Assembly: GCF_028275115.1 (NCBI RefSeq)
Contig: NZ_JAQCNH010000055.1
Span: 1-64,000, forward strand
DNA length: 64,000 nucleotides
Direction of reading: 5' to 3'
From: Halorientalis sp.
Lineage (GTDB): Archaea > Halobacteriota > Halobacteria > Halobacteriales > Haloarculaceae
In this document: piece by piece, positions 9,032-19,436 of the stretch
Layout of the letters: each line of letters starts with the position of its first letter
Position numbering within the stretch: position 1 is the stretch's first letter
Made by a program: the position numbers and the translations under genes
Notes under the pieces: model-generated
Seen by the model: only the letters and a program-made list of their open reading frames with translations
Database searches by the model: none
Told to the model about the DNA's origin: nothing

Positions 9032-9688
9032 ATGGTCGACTTCCAGTCACGCGACACACGACGCTCGCCGAGCGAGGACGACGAAGACGAGGCCGACGAC
9101 GAGGCTGAGGCGGTCGGCACGGACGACGGGGGCGGACACGACGAGGACCACGACGACGGTCACTCCCACGACCACGACCACGACCACGACCACGATCATC
9201 ACGAACACGACCCCGAGTCCCTCGGTGTGGCCGTCGTGACGGTCTCGTCCTCACGGACGCGGGAGAACGACCCCGCAGGCGATACCATCGAATCCACGCT
9301 GACCGGCGCGGGCCACGAGGTCGTCGTCAGAGACGTGATTCGAGACGATTACGACGGCGTGCAAAACACCATCGACGCGTTCGTCGGTCGCAGCGATGTG
9401 GACGCCGTCGTCACCAGCGGTGGTACCGGTGTCACACCCGACGACGTGACCATCGAGGCCGTTCGCCCGCTGTTCGACAAGGAGCTGCCCGGCTTCGGTG
9501 AGTTGTTCAGACTCCTCTCACACGAGGAGATCGGAACCAAAGTGGTCGGGACTCGCGCCACCGCCGGCGTCGTCGACGGCGCCGTCGTGTTCTGCCTCCC
9601 GGGCAGCGAGAACGCGACCCGACTCGGCACCGAAGAGATCGTTCTCGAACAGGCCCCACACCTCGCCGGCCTCGCCCAGCGGGACTGA
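9032..9688 (+). CDS. moaB: MoaB/MogA-family molybdopterin protein with His-rich N-terminus
   Basis: 218 residues. The C-terminal 150 residues are a MoaB/Mog fold with VAVVTVSSSRT, the TSGGTG nucleotide/molybdopterin loop and the CLPGS segment. This family adenylates molybdopterin during molybdenum or tungsten cofactor synthesis. The N-terminal 70 residues are unusual: an acidic stretch followed by a GHSHDHDHDHDHDHH run that looks metal-binding. The start at ATG 9032 is supported by a TTTAGG TATA element 27 bases upstream. Confidence 0.9.
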   Translation: MVDFQSRDTRRSPSEDDEDEADDEAEAVGTDDGGGHDEDHDDGHSHDHDHDHDHDHHEHDPESLGVAVVTVSSSRTRENDPAGDTIESTLTGAGHEVVVRDVIRDDYDGVQNTIDAFVGRSDVDAVVTSGGTGVTPDDVTIEAVRPLFDKELPGFGELFRLLSHEEIGTKVVGTRATAGVVDGAVVFCLPGSENATRLGTEEIVLEQAPHLAGLAQRD

Positions 9689-9851
9689 ACCGGGACGGCC
9701 ACCTCGGGCAGCAACTGGTCCGGTCACACCGGTCTCGGTGCCGCCGCGAGCGTTCCAGGTCCCGGCCGGTTCGAGGGCCCGGTACGGGACCGGCGGTGTC
9801 CGGGGCCTCCCGTCGTCGGTCGTCGGCGGCCGGCCACGCCGTTCGGGCGTC

Positions 9852-10166
9852 TCACCCGGGGAGCGGGCAGAGACTCGCCGTCAGGATCACCACGTCGTCG
9901 GTCCCGTTTCGCGCACCGTGTGACTGGCCCCGTTCGTTGAACACCACGCCGGGGGCAGTAATCGTCTCCTCGGTGTCGCCCTGCACGACGGTCACCGTCC
10001 CGTCGAGCACGTGGAACACGTTTGCGGCCCCGTCGTGAACGTGTGGGTCCAGTTCCGCCCCCGGTCCCAGGGCAAAGACTTTCACGAGCACGTCGTCGCT
10101 GACGGCCAGTTCGTCGTCGAGCACCTCGTCTGCGTCGGGGTCAAGGTCGGGCAGTCGGTCCAGCAT
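9852..10166 (-). CDS. Small cupin-domain protein
   Basis: 104-residue single-domain cupin. The first motif appears as GAELDPHVHDGAANVFHVLDG and the second is degenerate (PGVVFNERGQSHGARN), giving His residues able to hold a metal. Such short cupins are metal-dependent enzymes or sugar/ligand-binding proteins; nothing here fixes the substrate. It lies convergent to moaB and divergent from the next gene. Confidence 0.85.
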   Translation of the reverse strand: MLDRLPDLDPDADEVLDDELAVSDDVLVKVFALGPGAELDPHVHDGAANVFHVLDGTVTVVQGDTEETITAPGVVFNERGQSHGARNGTDDVVILTASLCPLPG

Positions 10167-10465
10167 CGTATCCGGAGTGTCGGCCGGACCGGACTTAGCG
10201 GTTCCGTCGGTGACTCGCCGTTCGGGTCCGGCGTCGTTCCCGGACCGGTGTCCCCTTTTTTCCGACTGTCGTCCGCGGCGACACCGGCTTCGCTGTCGGC
10301 GCTGGCGGGACCGTCGTCGAACGCTGCCGCCCCCGACTCGAACCGGACTGCCGGCGCGTCCACAGCCGCCACGATTCGGCTAAAATCGCCGTTTCGCCAA
10401 GGCACGGCCCCGCAGGACTGTCGATTAGCATGGCTTTTAGCCACTGGCGCCCCCAGACTGCGGCG

Positions 10466-11137
10466 ATGGTAACCGAACTCGGGGACGACATCTGGTGGTA
10501 CGACCTGCGCGGGGTGAACGCCTACCTCGTCGACGACGGGGCGGTCACGTTGGTCGACGCGGGCAACCCGTGGGACGGACGCAACCTCGTCCTCGGCGTC
10601 GGTCGGGCGGGCTACTCTCTGCAGGACGTGGATCGAGTGCTGCTGACACACTACGACTTCGACCACGTCGGCGGTCTCGGCCGCCTCCGTGGCATCGACG
10701 CGACCGTCTACGTCGGCGCGGCCGACGAACCATACCTGACCGGAAAGAAGCGCCCGCCGCTCTCGAATCACAAGGGTGCGCTCCAGAACGCGCTGGGTCC
10801 GTTCCTGAAATCCCCGCCCGTTTCGGTCGAAACCGTCGCGGACGGCGAGGCGGTCGGGAGTTTCACTGCCTATCACACGCCCGGCCACACGCCCGGCCAC
10901 GTCACCTACGTCAGCGATACTCTCGACGCCGCCTTCCTCGGCGACCTCGTCACGGAGTCCGGCGGGCAACTGCGCGCCTCGCCGTGGCTCATGAGCTACG
11001 ACACCGACGCCGTCGCGGAGAGCGTCCGGGACCTGGCCGACCGTGCACCCGGGTTCTCGGTCGCGGCGATGGGCCACGGCACCCCCTTCGAGCGGCGTGG
11101 CCGCGAAGCGTTCGACCGACTGGTCGACTCGCTGTAG
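10466..11137 (+). CDS. Metallo-beta-lactamase-fold hydrolase
   Basis: 223-residue MBL-fold protein. Visible metal-site motifs are THYDFDHVGG, HTPGHTPGH, LGDL and MGHG. In the first motif the usual second His is Asp (H-x-D-x-D-H), a known variant. The family includes glyoxalase II, lactonases and many uncharacterised hydrolases. Start ATG 10466 is preferred over an upstream ATG at 10430 because a CTTTTAG TATA element at 10434-10440 lies about 28 bases upstream, implying a leaderless transcript. Confidence 0.88.
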   Translation: MVTELGDDIWWYDLRGVNAYLVDDGAVTLVDAGNPWDGRNLVLGVGRAGYSLQDVDRVLLTHYDFDHVGGLGRLRGIDATVYVGAADEPYLTGKKRPPLSNHKGALQNALGPFLKSPPVSVETVADGEAVGSFTAYHTPGHTPGHVTYVSDTLDAAFLGDLVTESGGQLRASPWLMSYDTDAVAESVRDLADRAPGFSVAAMGHGTPFERRGREAFDRLVDSL

Positions 11138-11467
11138 TCACTCCCCGCCGTTGGCGGCCTCCTCGGCTACGTCTTCGGGATCGAACAGCGCAGGGTCCAG
11201 AGCCATGTGCGCCTGTCCTTTCACGAACTCGGGGAGTGAATCGGAGGTGTACGCGATGATTCTGAGGTCGGCGGTGAGGTCGGTCGCGACTGGAATCGCA
11301 GTCGCCAGCGCGGCGTCGGTGATGACGAACAGGTCCGCGTCGTGAATCCCCGCTTCCTCCAGCGCCGGGCGGTTCGCGGTGCCCGCGGCTCGCGTGACAG
11401 AGAAACCCGCTGCCGACAGTGCCGCTCCGAGGTCGTGTTCGTCGGGACCGGCGATGACTGCGTCCAT
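11138..11467 (-). CDS. Small TrkA-N-like protein downstream of pyrG-guaAb
   Basis: About 109 residues beginning MDAVIAGPDEHDLG; an ATG three codons upstream (11476) is also possible. It reads like one half of a Rossmann/TrkA-N domain: beta-strand, GPDxHD, then DLFVITDAALATAIPVATDL and a PEFVKGQAHMALDP segment. Homologues in Halobacteria are often mislabelled as CTP synthetase because they lie near pyrG; it lacks any amidotransferase or synthetase motif. The function is unknown, with nucleotide binding possible. Its stop abuts the convergent MBL gene. Confidence 0.75.
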   Translation of the reverse strand: MDAVIAGPDEHDLGAALSAAGFSVTRAAGTANRPALEEAGIHDADLFVITDAALATAIPVATDLTADLRIIAYTSDSLPEFVKGQAHMALDPALFDPEDVAEEAANGGE

Positions 11468-11510
11468 AGTTGCCATCTGTATCCCCCAGGGCTTGGCTCT
11501 CACGGTCGCG

Positions 11511-12056
11511 TCACGTCGGCCGACCGCGGGTCGCGGACTCTGTGTATACGACGAGTTCCCCCTCGACGGCCCCCGCGGCAGGAACGCGCGGGATTCGGAG
11601 TCTGTGTCCGTCTGCGCCGTACACGTCGACGGTGCGGGTCCCGGCGAGTCGGTCGGCGAGTGTCGTCCGAATCCGCACCCGTTCGACCTCCGCCCGCGGC
11701 ACCGTCACCGCACGCGCCCCGAACGAGCGAGTGATCCACCCCGGGCTGACCGTGACGGACATCCGGGCCTTCCGGGCTCCGTCCCGGCCGACCGCGAGTC
11801 CGATCCCAGCGAGCCAGAGGACCAGTCCCGTGTGCAGCGATATCTGCGGCGACGGAAGCGGCAGGACCAGTCCGAGTCCCAACCACAGCGACACCAGGAC
11901 GGCGAGAGCGATCGCGTATATCAGTCCGGCGACGGCGACGGCCAGCGGGTTCAAAACTGGAATCGGGCGAATCTCGGCCTGGATCGGTGCCGGGCGGCCC
12001 GGCAGGTCAACGGTGGGCTGCGCCGCGGTGTCGGCGCGTCGGGCAGCGGGAGGCAT
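11511..12056 (-). CDS. Membrane protein with PH-like domain
   Basis: 181-residue protein. After a 35-residue soluble N-terminus there are two hydrophobic segments (about 36-62 and 74-90). A soluble C-terminal half follows with ISRSFGARAVTVPRAEVERVRI-like strands that resemble bacterial PH domains. No catalytic motif is seen. The start is 68 bases below the guaAb stop, and a T-tract between them could serve as terminator or as TATA element for this gene. Confidence 0.72.
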   Translation of the reverse strand: MPPAARRADTAAQPTVDLPGRPAPIQAEIRPIPVLNPLAVAVAGLIYAIALAVLVSLWLGLGLVLPLPSPQISLHTGLVLWLAGIGLAVGRDGARKARMSVTVSPGWITRSFGARAVTVPRAEVERVRIRTTLADRLAGTRTVDVYGADGHRLRIPRVPAAGAVEGELVVYTESATRGRPT

Positions 12057-12124
12057 CGGCTCTCTGAACTCGCGCCAGCGAAAAAAGCGGTGGGGGTTGG
12101 GTTACACCGTCACGCCACGGCCGG

Positions 12125-13042
12125 TCACTCGTATTCGATGGTCGCCGGCGGCTTGTGGGTCACGTCGTAGAGAACGCGTGCGACGTTCTCATTTTCGCCG
12201 GTGATGCGGCTCTGGATGCGCTGGAGGGTCTCCCAGTCGACGTTCTGTGCGCGGGCGGTCATCCCGTCGCGGCTCTCGACCGAACGGACGGCGACGACCC
12301 AGCCGTGAACGCGGTTATCACCCTTGACGCCCGTGGCTTTTCCGAGAACGGCCGCCAGCGCCTGCCACGGGTCGTGGTCCTCCAGTTCCACCTCAACCAC
12401 GTGGTTGGCTTCGCGTGCGACTGCGAGTTTCTCCTCGGTCACCTCGCCGATGATCCGCACGGCGAGGCCGGGGCCGGGGAACGGCATCCGCTCGGCGATG
12501 ATCGCCTCGAGGTCGAGATCGCGCGCAACCTCCCGCACTTCGTCCTTGTAGAGGTCCCGCATCGGCTCGACGATGCCCTCGAAGTCGACCACGTCGGGCA
12601 GACCCCCGACGTTGTGGTGGGACTTGATCGTCCCCTCGCTCTCGATACGGTCGGGGTAGATCGTTCCCTGGACCAGATAGTCGGCGTCGACCTCTCGGGC
12701 GACCGTCTCGAACTCCCGGATGAACTGCTCGCCGATGGCGTGGCGCTTCTCCTCGGGGTCGGTGATTCCCTCGAGCGCATCGAGGAAGCGGTCTTTCGCC
12801 TGCACTATCCGCAGCGAGTCCATGTAGTCGAACGTCTCGCGGAGCTGCTCGGTCTCGCCTTTCCGCATCAACCCGGTGTCGACGTAGACGGGAGTGAGCT
12901 GATCGCCGATGGCCTCGTAGGCCAGGGCGGCGGCCGTCGAGGAGTCCACGCCACCCGAGAGGGCGATGACAGCGTTCGCGTCGCCCACCTCGGTCGCGAT
13001 TTCGTCGACTTTCTCCTCGACGAAGGAGTCCACGTCGACCAT
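12125..13042 (-). CDS. guaAb: GMP synthase, ATP-pyrophosphatase subunit B
   Basis: 305 residues. It converts XMP to GMP in the cytoplasm using ammonia supplied by a separate glutaminase subunit, as in the split archaeal enzyme. The PP-loop [11 protein letters not shown] is near residue 30, the [10 protein letters not shown] segment near 195, and the conserved C-terminal [10 protein letters not shown] end is intact. The class I glutaminase subunit (guaAa) is not in this window. The start overlaps the pyrG stop by one base (TGATG), pointing to translational coupling of CTP and GMP amination. Confidence 0.95.
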   Translation of the reverse strand: MVDVDSFVEEKVDEIATEVGDANAVIALSGGVDSSTAAALAYEAIGDQLTPVYVDTGLMRKGETEQLRETFDYMDSLRIVQAKDRFLDALEGITDPEEKRHAIGEQFIREFETVAREVDADYLVQGTIYPDRIESEGTIKSHHNVGGLPDVVDFEGIVEPMRDLYKDEVREVARDLDLEAIIAERMPFPGPGLAVRIIGEVTEEKLAVAREANHVVEVELEDHDPWQALAAVLGKATGVKGDNRVHGWVVAVRSVESRDGMTARAQNVDWETLQRIQSRITGENENVARVLYDVTHKPPATIEYE

Positions 13043-14691
13043 CAGGCCTCGACCTCCTGGACCGCGAGGTCGGCTTCGTCCAGTACCGCTTCCAGCAGGC
13101 CGACGAAGGGTGGGCTGGCACGGCCGGGTCGCGAGCGGAACTCGGGGTGGAACTGCGTCCCGAGATAGTAGGGGTGATCCGAGAGCTCAAGAATCTCCAT
13201 GCGGTTGTTTGTGTGGCCCGAGAAAACGAGGCCGGCGTCTTCGAGGTCGTCGATGTACTCGGGGTTGACCTCGTAGCGGTGGCGGTGGCGCTCGGTGCAG
13301 GAGGTATCGCCGTAGACGTCGTGGGCCAGCGTCCCAGAGTCGATATCCGTCTCGTGGGCACCGAGTCGCATCGTCCCGCCCATGTCTTCCAGGTCGTACT
13401 GCTTGGGCAGCAGGTCGATTACCGGGTGTGGCGTGTTCTCCTCGATCTCCGCGGAGTGAGCGTCTTCGAGGTCGAGGACGTTCCGTGCGTACTCGACGAC
13501 GGCCATCTGGAAGCCCAGACAGAGCCCCAGCCACGGCAGGTCGTTCTCGCGGGCGTACCGGCAGGCTTCGACTTTCCCCTGGATGCCACGGGAACCGAAG
13601 CCACCGGGGACGACGACGCCGTCCACGTCGTCGAGTTCGTCGTCACACCCGTCAGCCAGGTCCTCGCTGTGGACCCACGTCGTCTCCACGTCGACACCGG
13701 CTTCCAGTCCGGCGTGTTTCAGCGACTCGTGAATCGAGATGTAGGCGTCTTCCAGCCCGTACTTCCCGACCAGTGCGACCTCGACCTCGCCGGTCGTGTC
13801 GCGGGTGACGAGTTCCCGCCAGTGGTTGTCCCGTTCCGTCTCGGGCGGCGCCTCGGACTGTAGGTTGAGCCGGTCCATCACGTACTCGTCGAGCCCTTCC
13901 GCCTCGATCACCAGCGGGACGTGGTAGATGTCTTCTACGTCCGGATTGGAGAAGACGGCGTCCGTCGGCACGTCGCAGAACAGCGCGATCTTCTCTTTCA
14001 CGTCGGTGTGTAGTTTGTCCGCACATCGCCCGACGAGCACGTCCGGTTGGAGCCCAATGGAGCGGAGTTCCTTGACGGAGTGCTGTGTCGGCTTGGTCTT
14101 CTGTTCGCCGTTTTTCGAGTAGGGCACGAGGGTGACGTGGGTGAAGAGAATATCGTCGTCGTCTTCCTCGTGTGCGAACTGGCGGAGGGCTTCCAGATAC
14201 GGCATCCCCTCGATGTCCCCCACCGTGCCGCCCACCTCGACGATACAGACGTCGTGGCCCGCAGCGGCCTCGCGGATGCGCCGCTTGATGTCGTCCGTAA
14301 CGTGCGGGATGATCTGGACGGTCTTGCCGAGGTAGTCGCCGGCCCGTTCTTTCTCGATGACGTGCTGGTAGACTTTTCCCGTGGTGACGTTGTGGTCGAA
14401 AGTCATGTCGATGTCGAGGAACCGCTCGTAGTTCCCCAGGTCCAGGTCGACCTCCCCACCGTCTTTCAGCACGTACACTTCGCCGTGCTGATACGGGTTC
14501 ATCGTTCCAGCGTCGACGTTGAGATAGGGGTCGATCTTGACCGCCGTTACGTCGAAGCCGGCGTTTGCCAGCAGGCGTCCCGTACTCGCGGCAGTGATGC
14601 CTTTCCCCAGTCCGGACATCACGCCGCCGGTGACGAAGATGAACTTCCGACCCAGTTCCGGGTCGTAGTTCGTCTCTGATTCGGTCGGCAT
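13042..14691 (-). CDS. pyrG: CTP synthase
   Basis: 549 residues, the usual length. It aminates UTP to CTP with glutamine. The N-terminal synthetase domain carries [16 protein letters not shown] and the [13 protein letters not shown] segment. The C-terminal glutaminase domain has the nucleophile in LGLCLGFQ and a closing HPEF triad region. I use ATG 14691 ([14 protein letters not shown]) because upstream in-frame residues are not family-like. It sits between an alpha/beta-hydrolase gene (90-base gap) and guaAb (overlap). Confidence 0.97.
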   Translation of the reverse strand: MPTESETNYDPELGRKFIFVTGGVMSGLGKGITAASTGRLLANAGFDVTAVKIDPYLNVDAGTMNPYQHGEVYVLKDGGEVDLDLGNYERFLDIDMTFDHNVTTGKVYQHVIEKERAGDYLGKTVQIIPHVTDDIKRRIREAAAGHDVCIVEVGGTVGDIEGMPYLEALRQFAHEEDDDDILFTHVTLVPYSKNGEQKTKPTQHSVKELRSIGLQPDVLVGRCADKLHTDVKEKIALFCDVPTDAVFSNPDVEDIYHVPLVIEAEGLDEYVMDRLNLQSEAPPETERDNHWRELVTRDTTGEVEVALVGKYGLEDAYISIHESLKHAGLEAGVDVETTWVHSEDLADGCDDELDDVDGVVVPGGFGSRGIQGKVEACRYARENDLPWLGLCLGFQMAVVEYARNVLDLEDAHSAEIEENTPHPVIDLLPKQYDLEDMGGTMRLGAHETDIDSGTLAHDVYGDTSCTERHRHRYEVNPEYIDDLEDAGLVFSGHTNNRMEILELSDHPYYLGTQFHPEFRSRPGRASPPFVGLLEAVLDEADLAVQEVEA

Positions 14692-14780
14692 ACCGACGGT
14701 GCGCGCGGCGCGGTCAAAACGGTTACGGGAAGCCCCGAGTGTGCAACGAATGCACACTTTCCGCTCGGGCGACCGGCCGT

Positions 14781-15362
14781 TCACTCACCGGAGAGGAACC
14801 CGGCCACGGACTCGCCGATCCGGTCGTTCTGCCCTGCGAAGAAGTGATCGCCCGGGACCGACTCGACCGTCGCCTCGTGCTCGCGGGCGCGCTCAGCCAC
14901 CGGTTCCCAGTCCACGGTCGAGTCACGCTCGCCGACCGCGACCTGGACGGGACAGGAGAGCGCGTCGAGGGCCGCCACCGTGTCCGCACCGCCGAGGGAC
15001 GCAGGTGGCGCGAGAACGGAGACGGCACTCGGCTCCGACTCGGCCGCCGCGAGCAACGCGACGCCGGCCCCGAAACTGTAGCCAAAAAGCGCGACAGCGT
15101 CGTAGTCGTCGCTGGCGGACGCGACGACGGTCAGGGCGTCCCGGCGTTCGCCCTCGCCTTCGTCCCAGGGACCGTAGTCGAACCGCAGGCACGCAACGCT
15201 CCGGTCGGAGAGCGCCTCCCCCACGGCACGGAGTCGCGGGTCCGACCGCGTCCCGCCCATTCGGGGGTGGGGCGGACAGGCGACGACGGCCCGGTCTGCC
15301 CCGGGCGTGTCGACGGTAACCCGTAACTCGCGGTCGCCGGCGAGACGGCGCTGTTCGCTCAT
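14781..15362 (-). CDS. Alpha/beta hydrolase
   Basis: 193-residue alpha/beta-fold hydrolase of the small dienelactone-hydrolase-like kind. It has a nucleophile elbow GYSFG, an acid in GERDSTVDW and a catalytic His in VPGDHFF. The [10 protein letters not shown] segment near the start resembles the oxyanion region of this family. Substrate unknown. It is the first gene of a minus-strand set leading into pyrG. Confidence 0.85.
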   Translation of the reverse strand: MSEQRRLAGDRELRVTVDTPGADRAVVACPPHPRMGGTRSDPRLRAVGEALSDRSVACLRFDYGPWDEGEGERRDALTVVASASDDYDAVALFGYSFGAGVALLAAAESEPSAVSVLAPPASLGGADTVAALDALSCPVQVAVGERDSTVDWEPVAERAREHEATVESVPGDHFFAGQNDRIGESVAGFLSGE

Positions 15363-15418
15363 GTCGTAGGAGAATCAGGTGTGAGAGATTTAAGGGCAGC
15401 GGTACCCAAGTAGTCCAT

Positions 15419-16291
15419 ATGGGAATCCTCTCGCGCGCCTCCTACGTCATCCGCTCGAAGGTCAGCGGGCTCCTCGACAGGACCGAAGACCCCTCCGAGA
15501 CCCTCGATTACTCCTACGAACAGATGCGCGACGAACTCCAGAACGTCAAGCAGGGTATCGCCGACCTGACGACCCAGAAAAAGCGGCTGGAGATCCAGCA
15601 GCGCCGTCTCGAAGAGAACGTCGAGAAACACAACGACCAGGCCCGCGAGGCCGTTCGACAGGACCGCGAGGACCTCGCACGCCGGGCGCTGGAGAAAAAA
15701 AAACAGAAGATGAACCAGATCGAGGACCTCGAGAGTCAGATCCAGCAACTCCAGCGCCAGCAGGACGAGTTGATCGACCAGAAAGACGACCTCCAGAACC
15801 GGATCGAGCAGTTCCGCACCAAAAAGGAGACGATGAAGGCCCGATACAAGGCCGCCGAGGCCTCCAAAAGCGTCTCCGAGGCGGTGACGGGCGCCGGCGA
15901 CGAGATGGCGGACGTCGGTCGGGCCATCCAGCGGGCCGAGGAACGGACCGAGGAGATGGAGGCGCGCTCGGCCGCGATGGACGAACTGCAGGAGAGTGGG
16001 GCCTTCGAGGACGCCCTGAGCGACAAAGACCAGTTGGACCGGGAGCTCGAGGAAATTCGTACCACGGGCGAGGTCGACGCCGAACTCGACACGCTCAAGT
16101 CCGAGGTCGGGACGGACGAGGGCGCCACGACGAGCGAATCCGAGGCCGACGTGGACGCCGAAACCGACGTGGGCACCGAGGCTGATACGGACGCCGCGGA
16201 CATCGAGGCCCCCGACGCCGAGGGGGCGGCGGTCAACGAAGCGGAACTCGACACCGAACTCGAAGAGCTAAAAGAAGAGGAGAAAAACTGA
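15419..16291 (+). CDS. PspA/IM30/Vipp1-family membrane-stress protein
   Basis: 290 residues. It begins MGILSRASYVIRSKVSGLLDRTEDP, the amphipathic helix and linker typical of PspA, followed by long coiled-coil helices to about residue 215. An acidic, low-complexity tail (repeated AD/DA/TE) follows and ends with a short helix. PspA proteins assemble on the inner face of the membrane and stabilise it under stress. A TTTAAGG TATA element 27 bases before the ATG indicates a leaderless message. No pspB/C partners are visible. Confidence 0.92.
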   Translation: MGILSRASYVIRSKVSGLLDRTEDPSETLDYSYEQMRDELQNVKQGIADLTTQKKRLEIQQRRLEENVEKHNDQAREAVRQDREDLARRALEKKKQKMNQIEDLESQIQQLQRQQDELIDQKDDLQNRIEQFRTKKETMKARYKAAEASKSVSEAVTGAGDEMADVGRAIQRAEERTEEMEARSAAMDELQESGAFEDALSDKDQLDRELEEIRTTGEVDAELDTLKSEVGTDEGATTSESEADVDAETDVGTEADTDAADIEAPDAEGAAVNEAELDTELEELKEEEKN

Positions 16292-16395
16292 CCCGCCACC
16301 GCCAACCGCGAGACAGGCGCGCTCGCGACGACGGTCACCCTCGGCGGTCTTTGCGTCACCCACAGTGATTTTTGAGTCCAGGGAGACGCGGGGGT

Positions 16396-17415
16396 ATGAA
16401 CGGAGACCGCGACACGGGCTCCCGGGGCGACCCCGAGACGATGCGGCGCCGGGTTCCGGGAGGCCGGCTACGGCTGTGGATACTGCTCGAAGCGAAACGG
16501 TGGCAGGTCAGCGTGGTCATTCTGGGGCTGATATTCTCCGGTCTGGTGGTCGTCGGGGCCGTCGATCCGACTCCGCTCGGCTTGGTTATCGAGAGCTCCG
16601 ACCCGATCGAGACGTTGTTCCAGGCCCTCGTCACTGCGATTATTACCGGTGTCACGCTGGTCGTCGCTATCAACCAACTCGTTCTCGCACAGGAACTCGG
16701 GCCACTGGGTGACCAGCGCGAACGCATGACTGGGGCCCTCGACACCCGGCGGGAGATCGAGTCCGAACTCGAAGTCGACGTGGCTCCGGCCGACCCGAGT
16801 GCCTTCCTGCAGGCACTCGTCGAGTCCGTCGGGGAGCGGAGCGCGAGACTCGCGGGCGTCGAGGCGGCCGACCCGGACGTTCGCGACCGGGTCGAGTCGT
16901 TCACCGGGGACGTCGCCGACAACGCGGCGTTCGTCGGCGACCGGCTCGCGGACGCCCAGTTCGGTACGTTCGGGGTGGTCTCGGCGGCGCTGGACTTCGG
17001 CTACTCCGAGAAAATCTACGAGGCTCGACGGTTGCGCGCAGCCCACGCCGACGACCTCCCGCCGGAGGCGGACGACGCATTCCAGGACCTGCTCGACGTC
17101 CTCGAACTGTTCGGACCGGCCAGAGAACACATCAAGACGCTGTACTTCCAGTGGGAACTGATCGACCTCTCGCGGATCCTGCTGTACACGGCACTGCCGG
17201 CGCTCGTGGTCGCGGTGTCGATGATCGTCTACTTTGACGACGGAGTGGCCTCGTGGTCGGCGCTCGGGGTTGGCGGACCGGTGTGGGTCACGAGCGCCGC
17301 GACGACCGTCGCGCTGGTGCCGTTCGTCGTTCTGGTCGCGTACATCCTCCGTATCGTGACCGTCGCCAAACGGACGCTGGCGATTGGGCCCTTCGTCCTG
17401 CGGGGCGAGGATTAG
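16396..17415 (+). CDS. Four-helix membrane protein, unknown
   Basis: 339 residues starting at ATG 16396. Two N-terminal transmembrane helices (about 35-56 and 72-98) and two C-terminal ones (about 255-278 and 290-318) flank a soluble, acidic helical middle domain of about 150 residues. This layout occurs in many haloarchaeal proteins of unknown role; I see no enzyme motif. The last four bases overlap the thrS stop region on the other strand. Confidence 0.8.
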   Translation: MNGDRDTGSRGDPETMRRRVPGGRLRLWILLEAKRWQVSVVILGLIFSGLVVVGAVDPTPLGLVIESSDPIETLFQALVTAIITGVTLVVAINQLVLAQELGPLGDQRERMTGALDTRREIESELEVDVAPADPSAFLQALVESVGERSARLAGVEAADPDVRDRVESFTGDVADNAAFVGDRLADAQFGTFGVVSAALDFGYSEKIYEARRLRAAHADDLPPEADDAFQDLLDVLELFGPAREHIKTLYFQWELIDLSRILLYTALPALVVAVSMIVYFDDGVASWSALGVGGPVWVTSAATTVALVPFVVLVAYILRIVTVAKRTLAIGPFVLRGED

Positions 17416-19334
17416 TCCAGGAAGTCCGGTTCCGTCCGCTGTTTTCCCACCTCGTCGTCGAGGTGGTCGCGGAAGAGCGTCGGGTCCACGTCGTTTCGCT
17501 CGCGCTCTTTCCGGTCACGCACGGAGATCGTCCCCTCGCTCTCCTCGTCGTCACCGAGGATGAGCATGTACGGGACCAGGTCTTCGTGTGCCTGGCGAAT
17601 CTTCTTTTTGACCGTCCAGGACCGTTCCTCGATGGTCACCCGGAAGTCGCCGAGGTCGCGTTTGATCTCCTCGGCGTACGGGATGTGGTCGTCGCTGATC
17701 GGGAGGATTCGGATCTGTTCGGGCGCGAGCCAGGTCGGGAACTTCCCGTTGTAGTGTTCGGTGAGGACCATGAAGAACCGTTCGTAACTGCCGTAGAGTG
17801 CGCGGTGGATCATCACCGGTCGGTGTTCTTGATTGTCCTCGCCGACGTAGGTCAGGTCGAACCGCTCCGGCATATTGAAGTCCAGTTGTACTGTCGGCCC
17901 GTCCCAGTCCCGTCCGAGTGCGTCCTCGAAGGCGAAATCGATCTTCGGGCCGTAGAAGGCCCCGTCGCCGTCCTCGACGACGTACTCCATGTCCGCGCTG
18001 TCGAGGACCGACTCGAGCTGGGACTCCGCACGTCCCCAGATCTCGTCGCTGCCGACGGACTTCTCGGGGCGGGTGGCGAACTGTACGGTGTAGTCGAGAT
18101 CGAACGTATCGAGAATGTCGAGGATGATGTCCATGATCGCCTCGACTTCCGCCTCGATCTGGTCCGGACGGACGAACAGGTGGCCGTCGTCGATGGTGAA
18201 CGACCAGACCCGCGAGAGGCCGGAGAGTTCGCCTCGCTGTTCCTTGCGGTAGACCTTCCCGTCCTCGAAGTACCGGACGGGAAGGTCACGGTAGGACCAC
18301 TGCCCCTGGTCGAAGATGGTCGCGTGACCGGGGCAGTTCATCGGCTTCAGTCCGTACTCCTCGTCGTTGACGTCGAGCAGGAACATGTCGTCGACGTAGT
18401 TCTCGTAGTGGCCCGACTTCTTCCAGAGTTCAGTGCGGAAGACGTGGGGCGTCTCGACCTCGCGGTAGTCGTTTTGCCTGTTGAGGCCGGCCACGTAGTC
18501 GGACAACTCGTTCAGGATTGTTTTTCCGTTCGGATGGTAGAGGGGCAGGCCTGGTCCGGTGGTCTCGTCGATCGAAAAGAGGTCCATCTCCTGGCCGATC
18601 CTGCGGTGGTCCCGCTCCTGGGCCTTCCGGCGCTGTTCGAGGTACTCCTCGAGGTCGTCTTCGGAGGGGAAGGCGGTGCCGTAGACGCGGGTGAGCATCT
18701 CGTTGTCCTCCTCGCCGCGCCAGTAGGCTGCGGACATCTCCAGCAGCGAGAACCCGCCAATCTCGCCGGTCGACTCGACGTGGGGCCCCTGACAGAGGTC
18801 GTAGAACTCGCCCTGCTGATAGAACTGCACGGGGTCGTCGCCGGCGGCTTCGTCGTCCAGAATCTCCCGTTTGAATCGGTTGTCCTCGTAGCGCTCGAAG
18901 GCTCCCTCGCGGGACACCATGTCTCGCTCGATGTCCAGGTCCGCCTCGATAATCGCCTGGGCTTCGGTCTCGACTTCCTCGAGGTCGTCCTCGTCGATAT
19001 CGACGCCGGCGATGTCGTAGTAGAAGCCGTCGTCGGTCCAGGGGCCGATCGTGAGTTTCGCCTCGGGGTAGAGCCGTTCCAGGGCCTGTGCGAACACGTG
19101 AGCCGCGGAGTGGCGGAGCACGTCGAGGTACTCGTCGGCACTCTCTGTGACGATCTCGAGTGCCACGTCGTCGTCGATGGGGGCGTGCTTGTCGACGAGT
19201 TCGCCGTCGACGACCCCGGCGACGGTGTCCCGACCCAATCCCGGTCCGATTTCGAACGCAACGTCCTCGACCGTCGACCCCTGCTCCATCTCGAGGGTCG
19301 ACCCGTCGGGGAGCGTGACCGTGACCTCGCTCAT
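17412..19334 (-). CDS. thrS: Threonyl-tRNA synthetase
   Basis: 640 residues, full length. A TGS domain spans residues 1-60. The second domain has the HSAAH zinc/editing-type motif ([13 protein letters not shown]). The class II catalytic core carries the zinc-binding Cys in MNCPGH and the arginine motifs, then an anticodon-binding domain. The bacterial-style N2 domain is common in Halobacteria. It charges tRNA-Thr. A CTTATCC element 27 bases before the ATG supports a leaderless transcript. Confidence 0.96.
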   Translation of the reverse strand: MSEVTVTLPDGSTLEMEQGSTVEDVAFEIGPGLGRDTVAGVVDGELVDKHAPIDDDVALEIVTESADEYLDVLRHSAAHVFAQALERLYPEAKLTIGPWTDDGFYYDIAGVDIDEDDLEEVETEAQAIIEADLDIERDMVSREGAFERYEDNRFKREILDDEAAGDDPVQFYQQGEFYDLCQGPHVESTGEIGGFSLLEMSAAYWRGEEDNEMLTRVYGTAFPSEDDLEEYLEQRRKAQERDHRRIGQEMDLFSIDETTGPGLPLYHPNGKTILNELSDYVAGLNRQNDYREVETPHVFRTELWKKSGHYENYVDDMFLLDVNDEEYGLKPMNCPGHATIFDQGQWSYRDLPVRYFEDGKVYRKEQRGELSGLSRVWSFTIDDGHLFVRPDQIEAEVEAIMDIILDILDTFDLDYTVQFATRPEKSVGSDEIWGRAESQLESVLDSADMEYVVEDGDGAFYGPKIDFAFEDALGRDWDGPTVQLDFNMPERFDLTYVGEDNQEHRPVMIHRALYGSYERFFMVLTEHYNGKFPTWLAPEQIRILPISDDHIPYAEEIKRDLGDFRVTIEERSWTVKKKIRQAHEDLVPYMLILGDDEESEGTISVRDRKERERNDVDPTLFRDHLDDEVGKQRTEPDFLD

Positions 19335-19436
19335 ACCCGTGGCAAGTCGACACCACGGGATAAGTGTATTGAGAGCCCGGCGGTAAACACTGGGTCGACG
19401 GCGGCGATAGGCCGGTCGCTCCGGCGGTGGCCGTCT

